Positions 1 through 5,173 of a stretch of 5,173 nucleotides of DNA are shown here, in pieces; position 1 is the stretch's first letter, and each line of letters opens with the position of its first letter. The position numbers and the translations under genes were made by a program. The notes beneath the pieces are model-generated. The model saw only the letters and a list, made by a program, of their open reading frames with translations, did not search any database and was not told the origin of the DNA. Source of the stretch: Thermoproteota archaeon (GTDB lineage Archaea; Thermoproteota; Methanomethylicia; Methanomethylicales; Methanomethylicaceae). The stretch lies in assembly GCA_004347955.1 (NCBI GenBank), contig QNVH01000023.1:1-5173 (forward strand), given 5' to 3'.

Positions 1-131
1 CAGTGAAAAAGCAGATCGAGGAGCAAGAAAACGAACTCGCTATAACTCAAGAAAAGATTGTTAAGTTCATTGAAACTAGGGTAAGAGAGTTAGAGAAAGA
101 GGGAATGGCGAAGGAAGAGAATAAGGATTAG
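1..131 (+). CDS. 3' end of a gene for a charged coiled-coil-like protein, function unknown (partial)
   Basis: The only frame open from the window edge begins with the codon at position 3 and ends at TAG (129-131), giving 42 residues. The other two forward frames hit stops within the first 65 bases. The peptide is dominated by E, K, Q and R, with regularly spaced I, L and V, for example KKQIEEQENELAI near the start and FIETRVRELEKEG in the middle, then a hydrophilic tail ending EENKD. This is the look of an amphipathic helix or coiled coil at a protein C-terminus. The first codon is GTG, but no ribosome binding site can be seen because the window starts there, so I treat it as an internal valine of a longer gene. 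No enzyme motif is present and I do not recognise a family. An 89-bp A-rich gap separates it from the next gene, so it probably belongs to a different unit. Confidence 0.6.
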   Translation, partial: VKKQIEEQENELAITQEKIVKFIETRVRELEKEGMAKEENKD

Positions 132-160
132 CCTGTTGGACAAAGGCGCTATGGTGAAAG

Positions 161-207
161 CGGATAAAAGATAAAAAAATAATAAATAAAAAAAATAAGA
201 AATAAAA
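161..207 (+). promoter_or_regulatory. A-rich leader/promoter region ahead of the signalling genes
   Basis: In the 132-220 gap, positions 161-210 contain 36 A in 50 bases and only one C (at 161), in a pattern of A-runs broken by single T or G. This is the expected place for the promoter of the downstream sensory unit. However, no clean BRE plus TATA element stands out as it does ahead of purC and purF; GGATAAAAGATAAAA at 162-176 is the best candidate. The tract could equally be an unstructured 5' leader that keeps the start region accessible. Promoter identity is inferred from position and composition only. Confidence 0.35.
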
Positions 208-220
208 GGAAGGCAGGACG

Positions 221-511
221 ATGGGGGGCTTCGCTGGCGAGATCTCTAAGGTTTTAAAAGACAGACCATTCGAACAGGTGGCACTTCAAAGCTTAACCGA
301 GATATTCGGCGAGAACAATATACAAAGCCTAGTATTTCATATTGGTGGAGAGGTGACTTTTAAAGATCCTGAGCTATTTGAAAAAAAGATCAGAGCATTG
401 TTCAAAGATGGTGCAGAGTTGATCTTGAATCACATAATGTATAACGCCCTTAGGACCGCAGTGCCTGAGAAGGAAACAGTTCAAAATCAATTTTTAAGGG
501 GAAAGTCATGA
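221..511 (+). CDS. Small NitrOD5-like signal-output protein (tentative), 96 aa
   Basis: This is a complete 96-residue soluble protein with no signal peptide or membrane segment. It begins at ATG 221, preceded by the purine-rich AGGAAGG (207-213) and AGG (215-217), which are only modest Shine-Dalgarno matches. The core, roughly residues 18-78, looks mostly helical: IFGENNIQSLVFHI (28-41), then FKDPELFEKKIRALF (47-61), then DGAELILNHI (63-72). The layout of a 'lxxxFGexxxxxlxxHl' helix, a 'dPexFexxlrxlF' helix and a 'xGAxxIlxxi' helix resembles the archaeal NitrOD5 output domain found alone or attached to sensor proteins. I make this assignment from remembered pattern, not a search. Its TGA ends three bases before the ATG of the sensor kinase, so the two are almost certainly co-transcribed. 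A role as regulator or partner of that kinase is inference. No DNA-binding helix-turn-helix or phospho-acceptor aspartate motif is evident. Confidence 0.75.
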   Translation: MGGFAGEISKVLKDRPFEQVALQSLTEIFGENNIQSLVFHIGGEVTFKDPELFEKKIRALFKDGAELILNHIMYNALRTAVPEKETVQNQFLRGKS

Positions 512-514
512 AAA

Positions 515-2977
515 ATGACCAATAGTGATATTAACCCTGAGGATTTTTTGAAGGTTTTCAGTTTTTTGGATGATTCAGATATAATGCTTATCGTTTTGGA
601 CAGTGAGTGGAAGGTAAAATTTCTGAATAAAAGAGCATGTGAGTTCTTTGACGTAACTAAACAAGATATGGTTGGGAAGGACCTTCTGCTTGAGACCAGC
701 GTCCGTGGCTGGGAAGAATTGCGAGAAGCTTTCCGTTCAAAGATAAAAATGGAGGGATTTTTTAAGCAGGAGCTCAGAGCCTCAACGAAAGATGGTCACG
801 TTCAGTCAGCCACTTTCGAATTCATGGTCTTCAAGAAGGGAGGGGCTGAGTGGGTAGTTGGAGTGGGCGTGCCCACAAACTCACCAGCACGGGATTGGCT
901 GGAAATTTTAGACCTTCTGATAGAGGAAAGAACTGAGGCGATAAGGGAATCAGAGAGTAAGTACAGAGAGCTTGTTGAACTGGCCAAGTCAATAATATTC
1001 AAATGGGACGCCGAAGGCAAAGTCGTATGGATGAATGAGTATGGTCTGAAATTTTTTGGATTTGCGGAGGAGGAGATAATTGGCAGATCCGTCTACGAGA
1101 CTATAGTGCCTAGGATTGAGAGCACGGGGAGAGACCTGAGTACGCTCGTGAGGGATATCGTCGAAAAAGAGGATGAATACTCCTCAAACATAAACGAAAA
1201 TGTGAAGAAGGACGGCACAAGGGTTTGGATCCACTGGTCAAACAGGCCCATAAAGGACAGCAAAGGGAATCTGGTGGCAATACTTTCAATTGGCACAGAC
1301 ATCACTGACAGAATAAAAATGGAAAAGATGCAGGAGTACGAGTTGAAGAAGAGCAAGGCTCTCTCAAAGCTTTACGGTCTACTGGTCTCCCCTGCAATAA
1401 AAATTAGCGACGTTGAAGATGCCATATTGGCCGAGGCTATGGAGATCACCGAGAGCGGGTGCGGATTCGTTGGCAGGGTTGACCCTAAAACTAGAGAGTT
1501 AGTTTCCAATATCGCCCAGCTGCCTGAGTGCAAGGTGAAAGAGAAGAAGATAAAACTAAGCAAAGATAATAAACCCAAGTCGCTAATTGAGTTCGCCCTC
1601 AGCAACCTGAAGCCGTTCTATACGAACTCTCCGAGGTCTCATCCTGCATACAAGGGAGAGCCTGAATGGCACGTTAAAGTTGAGCGCTTCCTCGTGGCTC
1701 CGATACTGGTAGATGACAGAGTGATGGGCATAATTGCCCTTGCCAATTCCAAAAGGGACTATGATGATCGCGACGTGGAAACTGTCTCTGAGATGTCCAA
1801 ATACTTTGTACTCGCGATGCAGAGAATAAATTACGAAGAAGAGTTAATCCTTAGAGAAAACCTCTACAAAACGCTCTTTGAGAATGCGCCGGTGCCAACC
1901 CTGCTGATTGACGAAAATGGCACACTTTCAAACGTAAACGCAGCATTTGAGAAGCTCTCTGGTTACACAAAGGAAGAGGTTGAGGGCAAGAAAACTTGGA
2001 AGGAATTTGTATTCTCGGAAGACCTCAAGAGGATGGAGGCATACAGAGCTGAGAGGCTCGCGGGGCGTTACGCGCCTCCATCTTACGAATTCAGGTTTCT
2101 GGATAAGAAGATGAACGTGCACGAGGTCCTAGCCAACGTCTCATTAATCCCCGGAACTAAGAAAACCATCGCCTCCTTCATAGATCTCACTGACATTAAG
2201 AGGCTCCAGGAGGAGCTCAAGAGGAGCAAGGAAGCGCTCGAGAGGTACTCCAAGCACCTCGAGGAGCTCGTCGAGGAGAGGACCAAGGAGCTGAGAGAGA
2301 AGGAGCGGCTCGCGGCTATAGGCGAGGCTGCAACCTCCGTAGCCCACGACCTGAAGAGCCCGCTGCAGGTGCTGATAAATTCCGTCTACATTGCCAAGAT
2401 GGGCATATCCAAGTTACCTGCCCCCATGGTTGAGCAGTTGAAGAGTTCTGGCGTTTTGGAGAGTCTTAGCAGGATAGAAAAACAGATAGGTTACATCAAC
2501 AGAATCCTCTTGGACCTTCAAGAGATATCTAGACCGATAAAGCCAGAAGCCACAAATGTTAACCTGGGGACATTGGTCAAAGAGAGCCTGCAATCCGTCA
2601 CCGTGCCGGATAACATCGAGTTGACGATCCCGGAAGGAGATTTGGACGCCAGACTAGACCCGCATCTCATGAGAAGGGTCCTTGTTAACCTGATCGAGAA
2701 CGCAGTTCAAGCCATGCCCAAGGGCGGAAAGCTGGAGATAGCGTGCGCGAGAGTGGACTCGGAGCTGCTTATCACCGTAAAGGACACTGGCATAGGTATG
2801 CCCAAGGAGGTCGTCGAGAATGTATTCAAGCCCTTCTTCACGACAAAGACCAAGGGGACTGGCTTCGGTCTCTACACGTCCAAGCGTATTGTTGAGGCAC
2901 ATGGAGGGAAAATATCTGTTGAGAGCGAGGTTGGAAAGGGAACAACATTCACGATCCGGATCCCAATAAAACAATGA
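515..2977 (+). CDS. Soluble multi-PAS/GAF sensor histidine kinase, 820 aa
   Basis: This cytoplasmic sensor kinase senses through N-terminal modules, autophosphorylates a histidine and would pass the phosphate to a response regulator not seen here. Predicted order: PAS (about 15-118), PAS (147-265, ending IGTDITDR), GAF (about 280-436, with SHPAYKG and RFLVAPI at 375-397 and MGIIALAN at 404-411), PAS (447-560, FENAPVPTLLIDENG), coiled coil (560-600), HisKA (600-670) and HATPase_c (about 712-818). The phospho-acceptor is H611 in AHDLKSPLQ. ATP-binding motifs are the N box NLIENAVQAM (725-734), G1 DTGIGM (757-762), F box FKPFF (771-775) and G2 GTGFGL (781-786), all intact, so the kinase should be active. 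No membrane segment is seen, so an intracellular cue is likely. No haem-binding CXXCH or obvious flavin-binding motif was noticed, so the ligand is unknown. ATG 515 lies just after the upstream stop, with AGGGG (496-500) as a distant, weak ribosome site. There is no receiver domain. GC content rises sharply over the coiled coil and H box. Confidence 0.95.
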   Translation: MTNSDINPEDFLKVFSFLDDSDIMLIVLDSEWKVKFLNKRACEFFDVTKQDMVGKDLLLETSVRGWEELREAFRSKIKMEGFFKQELRASTKDGHVQSATFEFMVFKKGGAEWVVGVGVPTNSPARDWLEILDLLIEERTEAIRESESKYRELVELAKSIIFKWDAEGKVVWMNEYGLKFFGFAEEEIIGRSVYETIVPRIESTGRDLSTLVRDIVEKEDEYSSNINENVKKDGTRVWIHWSNRPIKDSKGNLVAILSIGTDITDRIKMEKMQEYELKKSKALSKLYGLLVSPAIKISDVEDAILAEAMEITESGCGFVGRVDPKTRELVSNIAQLPECKVKEKKIKLSKDNKPKSLIEFALSNLKPFYTNSPRSHPAYKGEPEWHVKVERFLVAPILVDDRVMGIIALANSKRDYDDRDVETVSEMSKYFVLAMQRINYEEELILRENLYKTLFENAPVPTLLIDENGTLSNVNAAFEKLSGYTKEEVEGKKTWKEFVFSEDLKRMEAYRAERLAGRYAPPSYEFRFLDKKMNVHEVLANVSLIPGTKKTIASFIDLTDIKRLQEELKRSKEALERYSKHLEELVEERTKELREKERLAAIGEAATSVAHDLKSPLQVLINSVYIAKMGISKLPAPMVEQLKSSGVLESLSRIEKQIGYINRILLDLQEISRPIKPEATNVNLGTLVKESLQSVTVPDNIELTIPEGDLDARLDPHLMRRVLVNLIENAVQAMPKGGKLEIACARVDSELLITVKDTGIGMPKEVVENVFKPFFTTKTKGTGFGLYTSKRIVEAHGGKISVESEVGKGTTFTIRIPIKQ

Positions 2978-2986
2978 TGCAGAATC

Positions 2987-2991
2987 GGTGA
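2987..2991 (+). promoter_or_regulatory. Ribosome binding site that decides the HAD gene start
   Basis: GGTGA matches the archaeal Shine-Dalgarno core and lies five bases before ATG 2997. The in-frame GTG at 2988 is inside this motif and could not use it. The ATG is therefore the better start, and the protein is 310 rather than 313 residues. Confidence 0.6.
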
Positions 2992-2996
2992 AGTTT

Positions 2997-3929
2997 ATGG
3001 ATGCTGAAAGAGATGAGAACTTGGAAAAGGACGCCAGTCACAACTCCGCCGGTGAAGGCGATACTGGTAACGATGCCAATACCAACGCAGATGGCGTTAC
3101 CTATACCTATATCAATGCCAATGCCGATGGCGGTAAGGACACGGTCAAGAATAAGATCAGAGGCATCCGGGGCTTTCTTATAGACCTGGATGGCTGTGTT
3201 TACAGGGGCGACACGCTTATAGAAGGTTCGGATGTAGCCATTAAGGCTCTGAAGGGGTCTGGGCGGAAGGTACTTTATTTGACCAACAACTCAACCAAAA
3301 CGCCCCAGGAGTATGCAATGAAGCTTAGGCGGTTAGGAGTAGATGCAGATCCCGCAGAGATCTTGACCTCGGCAGTCGCAACAGCCGCATATATGCGCAG
3401 GTTCGAGAGGAGCTCATGCTATGTGATAGGGGAGGAGGCACTGAGATCAGCCCTTGCGCAGGAGGGGTTTACCATTGTTGAAGAAGGAAATGAGGGGCGC
3501 GCAAAGTATGTGGTGTGCGGCCTCGACAGGAGTCTTACATACGGTAAATTGGCAGCCGCATGTGCGGCCGTGCAGAGAGGCGCGAAGTTCATAGCGACAA
3601 ATACCGACCCGAACCTCCCAGTGGAAGGAGGTTATCTGCCAGGGGCGGGCTCTATCGTTGGGGCTGTGAGGATAGCCACAGGTGTGAGGCCGATTGTGGT
3701 GGGGAAGCCATCAAGGTACATAATGGAAATAGCCCTGGAGCGGCTCGGTCTAAATAAGGAAAAAGTAGCCATCGTGGGGGATCGGATCGATATAGACGTG
3801 AAAGCGGGAAAAGTCGCCGGGATATACACGGTGCTTGTCTCCTCAGGAGGTTATTTAAAGGTAAGAAAGATGGGACTAACCCCCGACCTTGTGGTCAGGA
3901 GCCTATACGATCTTGTGGCCCTCCTCTGA
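2997..3929 (+). CDS. HAD superfamily IIA (NagD-like) phosphatase with a low-complexity N-terminal tail, 310 aa
   Basis: This is a magnesium-dependent phosphatase of the HAD-IIA group with a C2 cap (phosphoglycolate, nucleotide or p-nitrophenyl phosphatase type). The substrate cannot be told from sequence. Counting from ATG 2997, motif I is DLDGCVY, with nucleophile D63 and general acid D65. Motif II is LTNNST (T96). The subgroup signature ATNTDPNLPVEGGYLPGAG spans 200-218, the motif III lysine is K237 in VGKPS, and motif IV is GDRIDID (261-267). All catalytic residues are present. Residues 1 to about 55 are an added acidic, N/D/A/G-rich tail that is probably disordered; family members usually begin only a few residues before motif I. 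The only in-frame starts before motif I are GTG 2988, ATG 2997 and TTG 3021, so most of the tail must be translated. It begins 19 bases after the kinase stop, which suggests the same transcript. The family is certain; the link to signalling is only positional. Confidence 0.93.
   Translation: MDAERDENLEKDASHNSAGEGDTGNDANTNADGVTYTYINANADGGKDTVKNKIRGIRGFLIDLDGCVYRGDTLIEGSDVAIKALKGSGRKVLYLTNNSTKTPQEYAMKLRRLGVDADPAEILTSAVATAAYMRRFERSSCYVIGEEALRSALAQEGFTIVEEGNEGRAKYVVCGLDRSLTYGKLAAACAAVQRGAKFIATNTDPNLPVEGGYLPGAGSIVGAVRIATGVRPIVVGKPSRYIMEIALERLGLNKEKVAIVGDRIDIDVKAGKVAGIYTVLVSSGGYLKVRKMGLTPDLVVRSLYDLVALL
3073..3132 (+). repeat. Degenerate hexanucleotide-type repeat inside the HAD gene tail
   Basis: The stretch is built from imperfect 6-base units of the form (A/T)TG-CCA or ATA-CCT: ATGCCAATACCA at its start, CCTATACCTATA in the middle and ATGCCAATGCCGATGGCG at the end, with ATGGCG also occurring in the middle. 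In the coding frame it gives N/A/D/T-rich residues with NTNADG and NANADG as near-duplicates. Because six is a multiple of three, gain or loss of units would not break the reading frame. Replication slippage is a plausible origin. Confidence 0.6.
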
Positions 3930-3938
3930 TTTTTTTTT
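3930..3938 (+). terminator. T-run terminator after the HAD gene
   Basis: Nine consecutive T follow the TGA stop (3927-3929) immediately, with no stem-loop before them. This is the usual form of archaeal intrinsic termination. It would end the sensory unit before the purC promoter. Confidence 0.65.
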
Positions 3939-3958
3939 ATTTAAATGTTTAAAAAATG

Positions 3959-3987
3959 TATATAAATACTCGGGAAGATTTTTAATA
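3959..3987 (+). promoter_or_regulatory. Tandem TATA-like elements ahead of purC
   Basis: TATATAAATA at 3959-3968 and TTTTTAATA at 3979-3987 are both good TATA candidates. The second follows a purine-rich, BRE-like GGGAAGA (3972-3978). With transcription starting about 25 bases past the box centre, the first predicts a start near 3988-3990 (a short leader before TTG 4002). The second predicts a start near 4008-4010, which would make GTG 4011 a leaderless start. Which one is used cannot be decided here. Confidence 0.6.
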
Positions 3988-4001
3988 AGGGTGTATAAAG
4001 C

Positions 4002-4928
4002 TTGGAGGTTGTGGATCCTCTAACCGGAGACCTTGTAGAGGTCGTAGGGTTCTCCGATCTCCGCATCGGCAAACTCCGAAGAGGAAAGGTTAGAGACGTA
4101 TATGACTTGGGCGATGAACTCTTGATTTACCACACTGACAGGGTCTCAGCTTTCGATGTCGTTCTGCCGACCCTCATACCTCACAAAGGGGAGTACCTCC
4201 AGAGACTCTCGGTCTACTGGATGGAGAAGAGCAGAAAAGTCTTCCCCAACCACCTCATCGCCGTGGCCGATAGCAGAACCATTCGGGTGAGGAAGGCTAA
4301 AAGGATTGACATCGAATGGGTCGTCAGGAAGTACCTCTACGGTTCTCTCTGGAGGGAGTACAGCGAAGGGAAAAGAGAGCTTTATGGCATAAAGCTTCCT
4401 TCGGGACTGAGGAAGGCAGAGGAGCTCCCCTCGCCCATTGTAACTCCGACAACTAAGGTGGACAAGGGTCACGACCAGGCGATCACGAAGAGAGAAGCCC
4501 TGGAGCGCGGTCTTTTGGACAACGAAACTTGGGATGCCCTGGAAGATGCCTCCATCAAGTTGTACGAGTTTTATGAGAGGGAGGCGAAGGCGAAGGGTTT
4601 GATAATACCCGATTTCAAGCTAGAGTTCGGCTGGGTCGGGGGTGAACTCATCCAGATCGACGAGCCCCCCACGCACGACTCGGCAAGAATATGGGCATCC
4701 AGCTACTACAGGGTCGGAGAGAGTCAGGAGGACCATTGCCTTGACAAGGAGTTCTTGAGGGAATGTCTCAGGAGGATGGGTTTTCATGGAGAGGGCGAAG
4801 CTCCGATACTGCCGCCGGTTGTTGTCGGTGAGGTTGAGAAGAGATGTATAGGTGCATACAGGGTCTTGGCAGAGGGGGAAAAGATAGAGGCGCTTGGGCT
4901 CCTGTCCGTTGATGCTATTTTTAAATGA
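4002..4928 (+). CDS. purC: Phosphoribosylaminoimidazole-succinocarboxamide (SAICAR) synthetase, 308 aa
   Basis: PurC condenses CAIR with aspartate, using ATP, to give SAICAR in de novo purine synthesis; it acts in the cytoplasm. Family motifs appear in order: GKVRDVYDLGD (28-38), DRVSAFDVVLP (46-56), EWVVRKYLYGS (105-115), TPTTKVDKGHD (148-158), PDFKLEFG (203-210) and DEPPTHDSAR (220-229). The length fits the longer form of the family, about 300 residues as in yeast Ade1, not the roughly 240-residue bacterial form. The C-terminal part (DKEFLRECL at 248-256, then PPVVVGEVEKR) matches the long form's tail. The family usually reads near TPDSSR where this protein has THDSAR, a mild departure. No in-frame ATG exists near the start. 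TTG 4002 has GGTG at 3990-3993 upstream. GTG 4011 is the alternative and would shorten the protein by three residues; its GGAGGT (4004-4009) lies too close to act as a normal ribosome site. It has its own promoter. Confidence 0.96.
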   Translation: MEVVDPLTGDLVEVVGFSDLRIGKLRRGKVRDVYDLGDELLIYHTDRVSAFDVVLPTLIPHKGEYLQRLSVYWMEKSRKVFPNHLIAVADSRTIRVRKAKRIDIEWVVRKYLYGSLWREYSEGKRELYGIKLPSGLRKAEELPSPIVTPTTKVDKGHDQAITKREALERGLLDNETWDALEDASIKLYEFYEREAKAKGLIIPDFKLEFGWVGGELIQIDEPPTHDSARIWASSYYRVGESQEDHCLDKEFLRECLRRMGFHGEGEAPILPPVVVGEVEKRCIGAYRVLAEGEKIEALGLLSVDAIFK

Positions 4929-4957
4929 ACTAGTCAAAAATCTTTAAAAACATATCC

Positions 4958-4966
4958 TTTTATATA
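4958..4966 (+). promoter_or_regulatory. TATA box of purF
   Basis: TTTTATATA is a strong archaeal TATA element in the 66-base gap between purC and purF. A start about 25 bases past its centre falls near 4987-4989, giving a leader of less than ten bases before ATG 4995. It shows that purF can be transcribed independently of purC. Confidence 0.65.
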
Positions 4967-4986
4967 CACGTTCATAGCAAAGAGAT

Positions 4987-4992
4987 GGTGAT
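4987..4992 (+). promoter_or_regulatory. Ribosome binding site of purF
   Basis: GGTGAT matches the archaeal Shine-Dalgarno core and ends two bases before ATG 4995, a tight spacing. If transcription begins where the TATA box predicts, the transcript start would fall on or inside this motif, and the message might behave as nearly leaderless. Confidence 0.5.
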
Positions 4993-4994
4993 AA

Positions 4995-5173
4995 ATGGTT
5001 GGGGAGAAGTGTGGGGTCTATGCTGCCAAGTGCCTTGACGGGGGAGAAGTCTTCTCCAACCTGTACTGGGGAATTGTGGCCCAGAACCACAGGGGGCACG
5101 AGTCTTACGGTTTCTTGACCTATTCTGACGGTTTCAGGAGGTACGTCGACCTGGGGCTGGTCCCGAGGATAGA
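4995..5173 (+). CDS. purF: Amidophosphoribosyltransferase (glutamine PRPP amidotransferase), N-terminal part
   Basis: PurF makes phosphoribosylamine from PRPP and glutamine, the first committed step of purine synthesis. About 59 codons are present and the gene runs off the window edge. The protein begins MVGEK followed by CGVYAA. The cysteine at position 6 is the expected nucleophile of the class II (Ntn) glutaminase domain, and MVGEK would be a short propeptide removed to expose it, as in many PurF enzymes. The block NHRGHESYGFLTY (about 31-43) corresponds to the conserved HRGQ(E/D)(S/A)xG segment near the active site, with H where most PurF proteins have Q. The phosphoribosyltransferase half and the PRPP-binding motif lie outside the window. 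Other class II amidotransferases (GlmS, AsnB, GltB) are less likely, because the HRG-ES spacing and the purC neighbour both point to PurF. Confidence 0.88.
   Translation, partial: MVGEKCGVYAAKCLDGGEVFSNLYWGIVAQNHRGHESYGFLTYSDGFRRYVDLGLVPRI

Noticed and set aside
131..147. Inverted repeat GCCT...AGGC just after the first stop, a possible terminator hairpin
   Set aside because: The stem is only four base pairs with a nine-base loop and no T-run follows, so it is not credible as a terminator.
151..174. Tiny ORF ATG-GTG... encoding seven residues in the A-rich gap, a possible leader peptide
   Set aside because: It has no convincing ribosome site and only seven codons, and it shows no codon pattern suggestive of attenuation. 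Chance is the simpler explanation.
2654..2974. 106-codon open frame on the minus strand within the kinase gene
   Set aside because: It lies entirely opposite the conserved HATPase region and has no recognisable motif or start context. It is a shadow of the plus-strand gene.
515..2977. Possible frameshift or fusion of two genes in the 820-codon kinase
   Set aside because: The frame is continuous, the domains follow in the usual PAS-PAS-GAF-PAS-kinase order with normal linkers, and the end matches a standard HATPase terminus. The length is normal for a multi-sensor kinase.
3001..3183. 60-codon overlapping plus-strand frame rich in P, M and I over the HAD tail
   Set aside because: Its periodic Pro/Met/Ile pattern is a by-product of the hexanucleotide repeat read in another frame. 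The HAD frame continues into intact catalytic motifs, so this frame is not a gene.
4146..4472. 108-codon minus-strand open frame opposite purC
   Set aside because: It is antisense to conserved PurC motifs, with no ribosome site or family resemblance.
4917..4924. Short T-run at the end of purC as a terminator
   Set aside because: It has only five T, lies inside the coding region and overlaps the final codons. It is too weak to call.

Overview
The window looks archaeal, probably a thermophilic or TACK-type lineage (Thermoproteota sensu lato), though the exact group cannot be fixed from this sequence. Three things support this. TATA elements sit at the expected distance ahead of purC and purF. 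Starts are preceded by GGTGA/GGTGAT-type Shine-Dalgarno cores. Transcription appears to end at a bare T-run rather than a hairpin. All recognisable genes are on the + strand, and I see no RNA genes, CRISPR arrays, insertion sequences or phage genes.

Region 1 (1-131) is the 3' end of a gene for a highly charged, coiled-coil-like protein of unknown function. An 89-bp spacer follows, containing a very A-rich leader. Region 2 (221-3929) reads as one closely packed transcription unit. It holds a 96-residue protein resembling the NitrOD5 type of archaeal signal-output domain, then (3-nt gap) a large soluble sensor histidine kinase with predicted PAS-PAS-GAF-PAS-HisKA-HATPase architecture, then (19-nt gap to the preferred start) a HAD-IIA (NagD-like) phosphatase with an unusual disordered, repeat-encoded N-terminal tail. 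No response regulator is visible. The kinase is therefore an orphan within this window, and the small upstream protein is the most obvious candidate partner. That pairing is inferred from position and has not been demonstrated. The unit ends at a nine-T run directly after the HAD stop codon.

Region 3 (about 3950-5173) is purine biosynthesis. It contains a complete long-type purC (SAICAR synthetase) and the first 60 or so codons of purF (glutamine PRPP amidotransferase). The two enzymes act at different steps of de novo IMP synthesis: PurF commits PRPP to the pathway, and PurC adds aspartate to CAIR. Each gene has its own TATA-like promoter, so they look adjacent and co-oriented without depending on one shared transcript.

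The most interesting items are the two-gene sensory module (small output-like protein plus orphan kinase), the hexanucleotide-repeat-derived tail on the HAD enzyme, and a sharp GC-rich island in the kinase gene over the coiled coil and phospho-acceptor box.
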